This document shows positions 1 to 8,238 of a DNA stretch of 64,000 nt, one piece after another. Both the position numbers and the translations under genes were made by a program. Source of the DNA: Gemmatimonadales bacterium (GTDB lineage: Bacteria; Gemmatimonadota; Gemmatimonadetes; Longimicrobiales; Gaopeijiaceae); assembly GCA_007695225.1 (NCBI GenBank), contig REED01000098.1, positions 1 through 64,000 on the forward strand, read 5' to 3'. A model generated the notes under the pieces. That model was given only the letters and a program-made list of their open reading frames with translations, had not been told where the DNA came from and did no database searches. Numbering within the stretch: position 1 is the stretch's first letter; every line of letters begins with the position of its first letter.

Positions 1-1
1 A

Positions 2-306
2 CTAGAAGGCTGTTGAAGAAGTAGAGGGCGCCACCGTTGGGAGCGCCAGGGAGCCCTGATCGTAGGCGGCGACCCGCAGGCATAGCGAGAGCTACGTCGA
101 GGGGAGCCAACGACCGAGGGGGCTCCCTGCCGCCCCAACCCGAAGGGAGAAGGGGGTTTGCGGCCCTGGATCTTCGTTGGAGCCCCTCAGCGATGCTACC
201 GCATCGCTGTCGGCGCTCCGCCTTGCCCGGGCACCCAAACGCATCGCGCTTGGGTCGCGCAACACCCCTTCTCGGTGGTCCCTGTACTTCTTCAACAGCC
301 TTCTAG
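2..306. repeat. 305-bp structured element with inverted terminal repeats (copy A)
   Basis: The left end (2-35) and the right end (274-306) are inverted repeats differing by one substitution and one small indel; both carry CTGTTGAAGAAGTA next to CTAGAAGG. Inside are further exact inverted pairs: 40-47 with 212-219, 47-55 with 121-129, and 188-196 with 201-209 around a TACC loop. There is also a TAGC-GAGA-GCTA hairpin at 83-94 with a GNRA loop, and 233-238 pairs with 250-255. No convincing protein lies inside. Parts of the element recur at 32044-32117, 46098-46167 and 53306-53334. The layout resembles a MITE or a large REP-like element, or a structured RNA gene. It may be complete here, because the outermost CTAG pair closes it, but only one base of left flank is visible, so a target duplication cannot be judged. 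Confidence 0.75.
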
Positions 307-311
307 CGTGC

Positions 312-326
312 CGAGTCAGTGACTCG
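312..326. promoter_or_regulatory. Perfect 7-1-7 palindrome upstream of rnhA
   Basis: CGAGTCA-G-TGACTCG is a perfect dyad of 15 bases, 5 bases beyond the right end of repeat copy A and 90 bases before the ribonuclease HI start. It could be a regulator site or simply a short hairpin. No regulator can be named. Confidence 0.3.
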
Positions 327-416
327 CCGGTATTCCTGGCCCGGTGCATCCACGGTCATCTTCCCTTCCTTCCCCTTCCCCGGCCTGTCCCGTCGGGCCC
401 ACCCTCTCGGAGAGTC

Positions 417-1049
417 ATGACCTCGACCCCCTTGGAACGTCCCGTGCGCCAGTCGCTGGAGGGCCCGGCGTCGGATCCGAACCCGTCCCGCGCCGTCTGG
501 ATTCACGCCGACGAATCGTGCCTCGGAAACCAGTTTCAGGATCGGGCGAGCCCCGGGGGAGCGGCAGGGCTGGTGGAGGTTTGGACCGGGGACGGATGGG
601 AGCGCCGGGACTACTGGATTTCCGAGCCCGGTACGACGAACAACCGGATGGCCCTGCGGAGCGCGATTGAAGGGCTCTCAGGGCTACGGTACCCCTGCGA
701 AGTCCGCTTCGTCTCCGACTCCCAGTATCTCGTCAAGGGGATGTCGGAATGGATCCACGGATGGAAGCGGCGGGGGTGGAAGCGGAAGGGGGGCGCCATC
801 GAGAACGTGGAACTCTGGAAGGAACTGGACCGGGAGGCGGCGCGGCACAAAGTCCGTTGGGAATGGGTGAGGGGTCACGCGGGGCATCCCAGGAACGAGT
901 ACGCCAATGACCTGGCAGTCCGAGCGGCCCGGGAGCAGGATGCTTCCAACGGGCTCGTTCCCTCTGGCTTCGAAGAATGGCTCGAGCGCCAGCGGGAGGA
1001 AAAGGGGAGGTACCTGGACGAGTTCGAGTTCACGCCCCCGGAGGTGTGA
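417..1049 (+). CDS. rnhA: Ribonuclease HI
   Basis: A 210-residue cytoplasmic RNase H fold protein that would cut RNA in RNA:DNA hybrids (R-loops, Okazaki primers). The four metal-binding carboxylates can be placed: D32 (WIHADES), E85 (in ALRSAIEGL), D101 (VSDSQY) and D165 (YANDLA), with the active-site-loop histidine at H154 (RGHAGH). The WIHGWKRRGW stretch matches the basic handle region of E. coli-type enzymes. The start chosen is the ATG after repeat copy A; a longer open frame upstream runs into the repeat and is not protein-like. About 25 N-terminal residues and a charged C-terminal tail extend beyond the usual 150-160 residue core. It converges on lipB with a 21-base gap. Confidence 0.93.
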   Translation: MTSTPLERPVRQSLEGPASDPNPSRAVWIHADESCLGNQFQDRASPGGAAGLVEVWTGDGWERRDYWISEPGTTNNRMALRSAIEGLSGLRYPCEVRFVSDSQYLVKGMSEWIHGWKRRGWKRKGGAIENVELWKELDREAARHKVRWEWVRGHAGHPRNEYANDLAVRAAREQDASNGLVPSGFEEWLERQREEKGRYLDEFEFTPPEV

Positions 1050-1070
1050 AGCTCCACTGTCGGCGACGGT

Positions 1071-1778
1071 TCAGCGGGCGGGCGATGTCTCCTGGAGGCT
1101 GCGCCCGAAGATCCTGGCCATGGCCAGGGATGTCCGGTCCATGACCTCCTCCATGGGCACATGTGTGCCCAGGAGCCCCTGGAGGGAGGCGACCTGCCGG
1201 CCCTGGATTCCGCAGGGGACGATGGTGCCGAAGTAGTCCAGGTCGGTGTTCACGTTCAGGGCGAAGCCGTGGGAGGTGATCCATCCCGATGAAACCCGAA
1301 CTCCGATGGCCGCTACCTTTCCCTGGCGCGTCCAGACCCCGGTGAATCCGCTGGACCGGGATCCCTCCAGCCCGTAGCTCCGAAGGACCTGGATGAGGAC
1401 CTCTTCCAGGTCCCTCAGATACCGGTGCAGATCCTTACGGTCCGGCTTCAGGTCGAGAATGGGGTATCCAACCAGCTGACCGGGGCCATGGTAGGTCACA
1501 TCCCCGCCCCGGCCGGTTTCGAAGAGATCCACCCCCAACTCCCGGCGCCGGTCTTCGTCGGCCAGGACGTTGGACGACTGCGACCCGGTACCGAGGGTGA
1601 TGACGTGGGGGTGTTCCAGGAGGAGGAGTTGGTCCGGAATGACATCGGCTCTCCGTTCCTGGATCAGGGAATCCTGCAGTTCAAGGCCTTCTCCGTAGGG
1701 AACAAGGCCCAGACGCCGGACGTGGAGTTCCCGTATCTCCAAGGGTGCCTTCCTCTCCGGATCCATGGACGATGCCAT
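1071..1778 (-). CDS. lipB: Octanoyl-[ACP]:protein N-octanoyltransferase
   Basis: A 235-residue LipB that moves octanoyl from acyl carrier protein to lipoyl-domain lysines, the first step of endogenous lipoate synthesis. The family signature RGGDVTYHGPGQLVGYP is at 90-106. The catalytic lysine is K154 (QGKVAAIG) and the thioester cysteine is C189 (IVPCGI). The start has GAGGAG six bases upstream. It lies 136 bases downstream of the E2 acyltransferase gene on the same strand, and the lipoyl domain of that E2 is its obvious substrate. lipA is not in the window. A GC-rich hairpin separates it from E2, so the two may be only partly co-transcribed. Confidence 0.95.
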   Translation of the reverse strand: MASSMDPERKAPLEIRELHVRRLGLVPYGEGLELQDSLIQERRADVIPDQLLLLEHPHVITLGTGSQSSNVLADEDRRRELGVDLFETGRGGDVTYHGPGQLVGYPILDLKPDRKDLHRYLRDLEEVLIQVLRSYGLEGSRSSGFTGVWTRQGKVAAIGVRVSSGWITSHGFALNVNTDLDYFGTIVPCGIQGRQVASLQGLLGTHVPMEEVMDRTSLAMARIFGRSLQETSPAR

Positions 1779-1864
1779 TCCTTTCTCCTCGATCTCCCCT
1801 TCTCCGGCGTCCGTTCCTGGTCCCTGGAACCGGTTCCGTCGGAGGGCGCTGCCCGGTGCGAAGA

Positions 1865-1890
1865 CGGGGGACCCCGCGAGGGGCCCCCCG
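1865..1890 (-). terminator. GC-rich hairpin between E2 and lipB
   Basis: Two 11-base arms with one G-U pair enclose a 4-base loop (UCGC on the transcribed minus strand, GCGA on the plus strand). It sits 24 bases after the E2 stop codon. No clear U-run follows, so it may be an attenuator or an RNA-stabilising 3' end rather than a strong intrinsic terminator. Confidence 0.5.
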
Positions 1891-1914
1891 CCTCCGTTCC
1901 GAGGATGGGAGTGC

Positions 1915-3297
1915 TCAGGCGTCTTCCGGGAACTCCTCCATTACCGTCTTCAACTGGGCCAGGAAGCGGGCGGCATCGGCACCGTCCACGATCCGGTGGT
2001 CGTACCCCAGCGTGAAGATGGAGCGCTTGCGGATCGCCACCGCATCCTGCCCCGTGAGGGGGTCCACCACCGCCACAACCCGCTTCTCGATGGCGCCGGT
2101 GCCCAGGATTCCGGCCGTACCCTTCGGGATCACCGGAAAGCCGGTGAGGGTGCCCAGGACGCCGGGGTTCGTCAGGGAGAAGGTGGCACCCTGGATGTCC
2201 TGGGGGACCAGTTTACGGTTCCGGGCCCGATCGGCGAGTTCCATCACCTTCTTGCCGATACCCACCAGGGAAAGGTGGTCCGCATCATGGATCACCGGGA
2301 CGATCAAGCCGGGATCGAGGTCCACCGCCACGCCCACGTTCACGCTGGCGCGGTAGATGATATTGTTCCCCGATGCGGTGGCGTTGATGTTCGGGTAATC
2401 GCGGAGCACCCGGGAAATGGCCCACACCACGAAGGCGGTGTAGCTCACCCGAGCACCCTGCTGCGACCACTTCTCCTTGTGACTCTTCCGGATCTGGTCG
2501 ATGCGGGTGAAGTCGATCTCGATGGAGGAGTGGACGTGGGGCGCCACCCGCTTGGCCACCACCATATGCTCGGCGGTGAGGCGGCGCATCTTGTCCATGG
2601 TCTCGACCCGATCCCCTTCCCGCACGGGGAACTCGGGATTCTGCACCTGGCCATAGAAGATCTTCCAGAACTCGGAAGGCTCGGCCGTGGCCTGCACTGC
2701 CGCAGCGGGGCGGGACGGTGCCGGTGCAGGCTTCGCTGCCGGAGCTGCTGCCTTCTCCTCCGGACCACTCTCCAGGAAGTCCAGGAGATCCTGCTTGGTC
2801 ACCCGCCCGGCCTGACCGGACCCGGAGACCTGAGCCAGATCCACACCATGTTCCTCGGCCATGCGCCGGACGACCGGCGTCGAGCGCTGCTTCAGGCGTT
2901 CCTCCGCGGAACCGGGCTCCGCCGATTCCGACTGGACCGAGGCCTTCTCGTCGGTGGATGGAGCGGCTGCCTGCGCGGGCTCGGCCTGGGTCTCCTCCTC
3001 CGCCTTCTCCGGGGCTTCTTCGGAGGACCCGGAGGGCGCCTCAGCCGGTGCACCCCCGTCGGTGTCGATGTAGGCTACGATGGTTCCCACCTCCACCGTC
3101 TCCCCTTCCTCCACGGCGATCTCCACCAGCGTTCCGGACTGGGGGGCGGGGATCTCGGCGTCCACCTTGTCGGTGGAGATCTCCAGGATGGGTTCATCCC
3201 GCTCGACACTCTCGCCGAGCTTCTTGATCCATCTGGATACGGTCCCCTCGGCGATGGATTCCCCCATCTGGGGCATGGGCACTTCGATGCGAGCCAC
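1915..3297 (-). CDS. 2-oxoacid dehydrogenase E2, dihydrolipoamide acyltransferase
   Basis: A 460-residue E2 core subunit. Residues 1-80 form a lipoyl domain with the lipoylated lysine K44 in STDKVDAEI. An Ala/Glu/Pro-rich linker follows, then a peripheral-subunit-binding domain (about 138-175, STPVVRRMAEEHGVD). After a second flexible linker comes the catalytic domain, ending with H434 and D438 in the HRIVDG motif. It would pass the acyl group made by E1 to coenzyme A. The start is GTG with GGAG eight bases upstream; the protein begins at the conserved lipoyl-domain sequence. It is the last of the E1alpha-E1beta-E2 set. Pyruvate versus branched-chain substrate cannot be settled by eye; the split E1 favours a branched-chain or Gram-positive-like pyruvate complex. 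No E3 gene is nearby. Confidence 0.93.
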   Translation of the reverse strand: MARIEVPMPQMGESIAEGTVSRWIKKLGESVERDEPILEISTDKVDAEIPAPQSGTLVEIAVEEGETVEVGTIVAYIDTDGGAPAEAPSGSSEEAPEKAEEETQAEPAQAAAPSTDEKASVQSESAEPGSAEERLKQRSTPVVRRMAEEHGVDLAQVSGSGQAGRVTKQDLLDFLESGPEEKAAAPAAKPAPAPSRPAAAVQATAEPSEFWKIFYGQVQNPEFPVREGDRVETMDKMRRLTAEHMVVAKRVAPHVHSSIEIDFTRIDQIRKSHKEKWSQQGARVSYTAFVVWAISRVLRDYPNINATASGNNIIYRASVNVGVAVDLDPGLIVPVIHDADHLSLVGIGKKVMELADRARNRKLVPQDIQGATFSLTNPGVLGTLTGFPVIPKGTAGILGTGAIEKRVVAVVDPLTGQDAVAIRKRSIFTLGYDHRIVDGADAARFLAQLKTVMEEFPEDA

Positions 3298-3401
3298 GTT
3301 GATCGCTCCGTGATTCCGGTTGAAGAAAGAATTGGGGCAGGAACTTCCTAACCTATCCGGACCTCTGTCACTGGCAAGGTATGGCGTTGATCGACCCGGT
3401 C

Positions 3402-4445
3402 TCAGTACGCGGCGAGGTAACGGGCCGCGGTGACGATGTCCTGCACCCCGGGGAGGAAATAGTCCTCCAGGGGGCCGGCGTAGGGGACTGGGGCATCAAT
3501 GGCCGTGACCCGAAGGATGGGGCCGTCCAGCCACTCGAATGCCCGCTCGTTGACACGCATGGCAATCTCCCCGGCGATCCCCCCGGTACGGGTGTCCTCG
3601 TGGACAATCAGGAGCTTTCCGGTCCGCTTCACCGATTCCACGATGGCGTCGTCGTCCATGGGGAGCAATGTCCGGAGGTCGAGGATCTCCACCTCCACTC
3701 CGTTTTCCCGGGCCAGTTCCTCGGCGGCCTCCAGGGAACGATGCACCATCATCCCGTAGGTGACCACGGTCAGATGGCTGCCTTCCCGGACGGTTTTCGC
3801 CTTCCCGATGGGGACCACATAGTCCTCGTCGGGGAGGATCTCCCGGAGATAGGGAGCCCGGTAGAGGCCCTTGTGCTCCTCGAAGAGCACGGGGTCGTCG
3901 TCCCGGATGGCAGCCTTCAGAAGCCCCTTGGCGTCATAGGCCGTGCTGGGGTAGACGATTTTGAGACCCGGGGTGTGGAAGAACGCCATTTCCACATTCT
4001 GGGAGTGGAAGGGTCCTCCCCGGTTTCCTCCTCCCACCGGACCCCGAACCACCAGGGGTTGCGGACCCGCTCCCCGGTAGCGGGAGGTGGCGATGTAGTT
4101 GGTGAGGATGTCGTAGGCAGGGGAGATGAAGTCCATGAACTGCATTTCCACCACCGGGCGCAGTCCCATGTGGGCGGCCCCCGCCGCTGCCCCCGTGAAT
4201 CCAGCCTCGGAGATGGGGGTGTCAATGACCCGATCCGGTCCGAAATGGTCCTGGAATCCCCGGGTGACCTTGAAGGCGCCGCCATACAGGCCGATGTCCT
4301 CTCCCATGAGAAAGACCCGCTCGTCCCGCTCCATCTCCTCCCAGAGGGCCTCGGAGATGGCTTCCAGGAAGGTGACGGGTTCGCCCCTGCGGGTTCGGGT
4401 CACGTGTTCCGGTCTTGACTGGGTCACATCCACTCCGTCGCTCAC
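3402..4445 (-). CDS. 2-oxoacid dehydrogenase E1 component, beta subunit
   Basis: A 347-residue transketolase-like beta subunit. The N-terminal pyrimidine-binding part contains VFLMGEDIGLYGGAFKVT with the conserved glutamate that activates thiamine diphosphate. The C-terminal transketolase domain includes KLLIVHEDTRTGGIAGEI. It pairs with the alpha subunit to decarboxylate a 2-oxoacid and acylate the E2 lipoyl arm. Its ATG overlaps the alpha-subunit stop by four bases (ATGA), which suggests coupled translation at equal stoichiometry. A 104-base gap separates it from E2. Length is typical of the family (about 325-350). Confidence 0.94.
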   Translation of the reverse strand: MSDGVDVTQSRPEHVTRTRRGEPVTFLEAISEALWEEMERDERVFLMGEDIGLYGGAFKVTRGFQDHFGPDRVIDTPISEAGFTGAAAGAAHMGLRPVVEMQFMDFISPAYDILTNYIATSRYRGAGPQPLVVRGPVGGGNRGGPFHSQNVEMAFFHTPGLKIVYPSTAYDAKGLLKAAIRDDDPVLFEEHKGLYRAPYLREILPDEDYVVPIGKAKTVREGSHLTVVTYGMMVHRSLEAAEELARENGVEVEILDLRTLLPMDDDAIVESVKRTGKLLIVHEDTRTGGIAGEIAMRVNERAFEWLDGPILRVTAIDAPVPYAGPLEDYFLPGVQDIVTAARYLAAY

Positions 4446-5626
4446 GCCTCCCCCCTCTCCCCTTGGTGATCCAGATCCTCTCCCTCCATCCAGTCGTCTC
4501 CTTCCATGTGGAATGGATCCACGACCGGGGGGCGATCCTCGACCCGGAGGAGGGTGGGCCCCCCGGGTGTTCCCTCTCTCGTTCGGTACCAGGGCACCGG
4601 AACCTCGAGGCCGCTCCAGATTCCCTTACGGGCCTCTTCCCCGTCGGGGCGGGGTTCGTCCACGGCACGGGCAGCGGCCGCAGCCAGCGCCTGCTCCGTC
4701 TCCTGACGGATGGCCTCGATTTCCTCCTCCAGGGCCCATCCTTCGGCCAGGAGGCGGTTGCGGAAGCCCTCCAGGGGATCCCGGGCCTCCCAGTGACGAA
4801 GCTCCTCGGGGTCTACGTACTCCTGGGCATCGTGCTGGGCATGACCCCGACGGCGATAGTAGCGCAGCTCCACCATCTGCACGCCCGCGCCGGCGCGGGC
4901 ACGGTCCACCGCTCCTCGGGAGGCTTCGTAGACGGCCAGGAGATCGGTTCCATCCACGGACACCCCGGTGATCCCGTATCCCTCGCACTTCTCCAGAAAG
5001 GAGACCACCCGGGTCTGACGGGAGGTGGGGGTGGCGAAGGCCCATTGGTTGGCTTCCACCATGAGGACCATGGGGCACCGCTGCACGGCGGCCAGGTTCA
5101 GGCCCTCGTGCCAGGCTCCTGTAGAGGATGCACCGTCGCCGCCAAAGACCATTCCGACCCGGTCCTCTCCCTTCAGGCGAAACGCCAGGGTGATCCCTGC
5201 CATGACCTCTACCATGGAGCCGAGGGGGGATACCGGGCCCAGGAGTCCCCGCTGGAAGTCGGACCAGTGCACGTTGGCTTCCCGCCCCTTCGTGGGGCCG
5301 GTGGCCCGAGCCAGGTACTGGCGGAAATAGTCCACCGGCCGACCTCCCATGAGGAAGACGGCCCCAGTGGCCCGGATGGTCTGTGCCAGGATGTCTCCGG
5401 TTCCGTCACTTCGGCGCCGGAGGGCGTAAGCCGCTCCCACGGCTCCGGCTTCCTGGCCAAGGGAACGGTATAGACCGCCGGTGATGTGGCCCTGGTGGAA
5501 AAGATGTTCCAGCCGCTCCTCCGCTCCCCGGGCCAGGACCATGGCTCGGAAGAGTGCGAGGAGCCGGTCTCTGGAGAGACCCGCCACAAGGTATGGCTCG
5601 GACGGAGGGGAGGCCGGAGGATTCAT
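4442..5626 (-). CDS. 2-oxoacid dehydrogenase E1 component, alpha subunit
   Basis: A 394-residue thiamine-diphosphate-binding alpha subunit. The ThDP/Mg motif is GDGASSTGAWHE followed after about 20 residues by EANQWAF. The serine-containing loop RRRGHAQHDAQEYV corresponds to the phosphorylation-loop region of the family. I start at the ATG giving MNPPASPP. The frame stays open 47 codons further, but that part is low-complexity and would overlap secG; with this start there is a clean 64-base gap to secG. It overlaps the beta-subunit gene by four bases. Confidence 0.92.
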   Translation of the reverse strand: MNPPASPPSEPYLVAGLSRDRLLALFRAMVLARGAEERLEHLFHQGHITGGLYRSLGQEAGAVGAAYALRRRSDGTGDILAQTIRATGAVFLMGGRPVDYFRQYLARATGPTKGREANVHWSDFQRGLLGPVSPLGSMVEVMAGITLAFRLKGEDRVGMVFGGDGASSTGAWHEGLNLAAVQRCPMVLMVEANQWAFATPTSRQTRVVSFLEKCEGYGITGVSVDGTDLLAVYEASRGAVDRARAGAGVQMVELRYYRRRGHAQHDAQEYVDPEELRHWEARDPLEGFRNRLLAEGWALEEEIEAIRQETEQALAAAAARAVDEPRPDGEEARKGIWSGLEVPVPWYRTREGTPGGPTLLRVEDRPPVVDPFHMEGDDWMEGEDLDHQGERGEA

Positions 5627-5690
5627 CCGGCCTGGAGGAGGCTCGGGCCCCGGGGGAGCAGACGGGTCATGGCTCCGCCCCGATCCGGTG

Positions 5691-6071
5691 TCAGAGGCCG
5701 TCGGGGTCGCTCGCCCCGTCTCCGGGTCCTCCCGATGTCGGATCCACTCCCGCTGGGGGAGCCACATCCGAACCAGGGAGGACGGGAGCCGGAGCCGTGG
5801 GCTGAAGATCCTGCTGCAGGATCGAAGCGGGCCCGTCGGCGCGGGAAGAGAGGATGGCCAGGATCAAAGCCAGGACCATGAAGGCCCCGCCTGCGGACCA
5901 GGTGGCCCGCACCAGGAAGGTGTTGGCCTGCCTTCCGCCCAGCACGCCATCGGTGGCGGTTCCTCCGCCTCCCATGGCTGCCAGCCCACCGCCCTTGCCC
6001 GCCTGAAGGAGGACCACCACGGAAAGGAAGATTCCGTCGAGGACGAGGAGTGTCAGGAATAGTCCGTACAT
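5691..6071 (-). CDS. secG: Protein translocase subunit SecG
   Basis: A 126-residue two-helix membrane protein of the SecYEG translocon. The first helix is at about 3-23 (GLFLTLLVLDGIFLSVVVLLQ). It is followed by the hallmark QAGKGGGLAAMGGGG loop, and the second helix is at about 58-76. A Pro/Gly-rich tail of about 45 residues extends past the usual SecG end. The start is the ATG giving MYGLF. On the minus strand TTGACA at 6154-6159 upstream could be part of a promoter, though no matching -10 is evident. The neighbour tpiA is 123 bases upstream on the same strand; the tpiA-secG order is common in bacteria. Confidence 0.9.
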   Translation of the reverse strand: MYGLFLTLLVLDGIFLSVVVLLQAGKGGGLAAMGGGGTATDGVLGGRQANTFLVRATWSAGGAFMVLALILAILSSRADGPASILQQDLQPTAPAPVLPGSDVAPPAGVDPTSGGPGDGASDPDGL

Positions 6072-6194
6072 GTAGAGAAGACCCTGGAGGTCGCTTGGTT
6101 CGAGTTCTGATCTGGTGCAGTGTCGCAACACCACACTAGCATCGAAAGGTCACGCACTCCCGACCCGGTGTCAACCAAATCCAACTCAGAGACC

Positions 6195-7001
6195 CTATCC
6201 CTGAGGGGAAACGGAGGCCGCGGCGATCTGGGCGAAGCTCTCAGCCTCCAGAGAGGCGCCCCCTACCAGAACCCCGTCCACCTCCGGCGCCGCCAGGAGT
6301 TCCCGGGCGTTCTTCGGCTTGACCGAGCCTCCGTAGAGGATGGGGATCCCGTCGCCGGCGGTCCGACCCAGCCGTTCCCCGAGGTGGGCCCGGAGAAGCC
6401 CGTGGGCCTCTGCGGCATCGTCCGGGGTGGCGGTCTCACCGGTACCAATGGCCCACACCGGCTCGTAGGCCAGGACGAAGGGCCCGGTGGCGATTTCCGT
6501 CCGCAGGCCTTCGGGACCGATGACTGCGTCCAGTTGCCGGTGGAGGACCCTGGCCAGGCTGCCCTTCCGTCGCTCCTCCAGGGTTTCCCCGACACAGAGC
6601 ACCGGGATGAGACCCGCGCGGTAGGTGGCCGCCACCTTCCGAACCGTGTCTTCGTCGGACTCCCCGAAGAGTTGGCGGCGTTCCGAATGCCCCACCAGGG
6701 CGTGGGAGGCCCCGGCGGACCGGGCCATCTCCGCAGAGAGTTCTCCGGTCAGAGCTCCAGCCGGCTCCCAGTGGATGTTCTGGACGCCCAGGGAGACGGG
6801 AGGGAAGCCCTCCGGCCGCTGTTCCAACTCGGATCGGGCTGCCGCCAGGGAGAGGGCCGGTGGGAAGAGGAGCAGTTGGACCCCAGACGGGAGTTCAGGC
6901 ACCCGAAGGTCCCGGAAGAAGGCCCGGGTCTCCGCAGGGCCGTGGTTCATCTTCCAGTTCCCTGCGATGAGGATCGGCCGGGCCGGTGCACTCTTCGTCA
7001 T
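6195..7001 (-). CDS. tpiA: Triosephosphate isomerase
   Basis: A 268-residue TIM-barrel enzyme interconverting dihydroxyacetone phosphate and glyceraldehyde 3-phosphate. The catalytic set is complete: K17 (GNWKMN), H105 (VGHSERR) and E180 (AYEPVWAIGTG). The phosphate-binding LYGGSVKPKN and VGGASL segments close the barrel. Its ATG overlaps the pgk stop by four bases, so translation is probably coupled in a gap-pgk-tpiA operon. The much longer open frame covering pgk on the same strand is a GC artefact. Confidence 0.96.
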   Translation of the reverse strand: MTKSAPARPILIAGNWKMNHGPAETRAFFRDLRVPELPSGVQLLLFPPALSLAAARSELEQRPEGFPPVSLGVQNIHWEPAGALTGELSAEMARSAGASHALVGHSERRQLFGESDEDTVRKVAATYRAGLIPVLCVGETLEERRKGSLARVLHRQLDAVIGPEGLRTEIATGPFVLAYEPVWAIGTGETATPDDAAEAHGLLRAHLGERLGRTAGDGIPILYGGSVKPKNARELLAAPEVDGVLVGGASLEAESFAQIAAASVSPQG

Positions 7002-8233
7002 TCGTTCCCCCCTTCGTCGCCAAGCTGATCCAGCACGTCCACCCCCGGAAGGGAGGCTCCTGCCAGGAGTTCCAGGGACGCCCCGCCTCCGGTGGAAATG
7101 TGGGTGAGTCGCTCCGCCACGTCTGCGGCGACCGCTGCGGCCGCCGAGTCCCCGCCTCCCACCACGCTGATGGCTCCGGCGTCGGTGGCCTCCGCCAGGG
7201 CTCGGGCCACGGCGAAGGTGCCTTCGGCGAAGGGGGCCAACTCGAAAACCCCCATGGGTCCGTTCCACAGACAGGTCCGAGCGCCCCGGACCTCCCGACT
7301 GAACAGCTCCTGGCTGGTGGCTCCGATGTCGCCGATTCGCTCCCCCTCCCCCACTCCGTCCCGAGAGACCGTCCGGGAGTCGGCTGCGGCGTCCAGGGTG
7401 GTGGCCACCACGCAATCCACCGGAAGGAGGAGTTTCTCCCCCGCCCGCTCCAGCAATTCGCCGGCCATGGCCACCCGATCCTCTTCCACCAGGGAGGCCC
7501 CCGTGGAAAGTCCCAGCGCCCGGAAGAAGGTGTTGGCCATGGCTCCACCCACGATGAGCCGATCCACCTGGGGGAGAAGGGCCTCGATGACATCGATCTT
7601 CCCGGAGATCTTCGCCCCCCCCAGTACGGCCACGAAGGGCCGGGCCGGGTCCCGCACGGCTTCCCGGAGGAAGCGCAACTCCCGTTCCATGAGGAATCCG
7701 GCCACCGCCGGCCCTCCCCGATCCCGAATGGCCCTGGCCGCCCCGACGTTGGAGGCGTGGGCACGATGGGCCGCACCGAAGGCGTCGCCCAGGAAGACCT
7801 CTCCGAGCCGGCCCAGCGCCTCGCCGAGCTCGGGGTCGTTCTCCGTCTCCCCGGAGAGGAATCGGATGTTCTCCAGAAGGACCACCTCCCCGTCCTCCAT
7901 GGCCTCCACGCGCTCCATCAACGCATCCGAGCCAGGAGGATCGGCCAGCAGGGGCACGTCGGCACCCAGCCGCCGGGACAGGAGTTGGGCCACCGGCGCC
8001 AGGGAGTAGCGCGGATCCGGAGTCCCCTTGGGTCGGCCCAGGTGGGATACCAGGATGATCCGGGCCCCGGCCTCCCGGAGGTGGTTCAGTGTGGGGAGGG
8101 TGGAATCCACCCGGATGGAGTCGGTGACGGCCCCTTCTGGCGAGAGGGGGACATTGTAGTCCATCCGAGCCAGCACCCGCCGCCCTCGGAGGTCTCCTGC
8201 CGAAAGATCCGGGAGGGACCGTGTGCGCGCCAC
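6998..8233 (-). CDS. pgk: Phosphoglycerate kinase
   Basis: A 411-residue cytoplasmic kinase transferring phosphate from 1,3-bisphosphoglycerate to ADP. Substrate-binding MDYNVPL is at 24-30, SHLGRPKG at about 65-72, and the nucleotide-binding VVGGGDSAAA near the C-terminus. The frame is open 25 codons upstream inside gap. I choose the GTG at 8233 because it follows the gap stop by 5 bases and places the conserved core at the expected distance from the N-terminus. It sits between gap and tpiA and overlaps tpiA by four bases. Confidence 0.93.
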   Translation of the reverse strand: MARTRSLPDLSAGDLRGRRVLARMDYNVPLSPEGAVTDSIRVDSTLPTLNHLREAGARIILVSHLGRPKGTPDPRYSLAPVAQLLSRRLGADVPLLADPPGSDALMERVEAMEDGEVVLLENIRFLSGETENDPELGEALGRLGEVFLGDAFGAAHRAHASNVGAARAIRDRGGPAVAGFLMERELRFLREAVRDPARPFVAVLGGAKISGKIDVIEALLPQVDRLIVGGAMANTFFRALGLSTGASLVEEDRVAMAGELLERAGEKLLLPVDCVVATTLDAAADSRTVSRDGVGEGERIGDIGATSQELFSREVRGARTCLWNGPMGVFELAPFAEGTFAVARALAEATDAGAISVVGGGDSAAAAVAADVAERLTHISTGGGASLELLAGASLPGVDVLDQLGDEGGNE

Positions 8234-8238
8234 CGGGA

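Noticed and set aside
1765-3351. Open frame of 528 codons antisense to E2
   Set aside because: Shadow of a GC-rich gene; the minus strand encodes a complete lipoyl, binding and catalytic domain set.
6088-6106. GGTTCGAGTTC resembling a tRNA T-loop near secG
   Set aside because: No T-stem pairing, anticodon arm or acceptor stem could be built around it.
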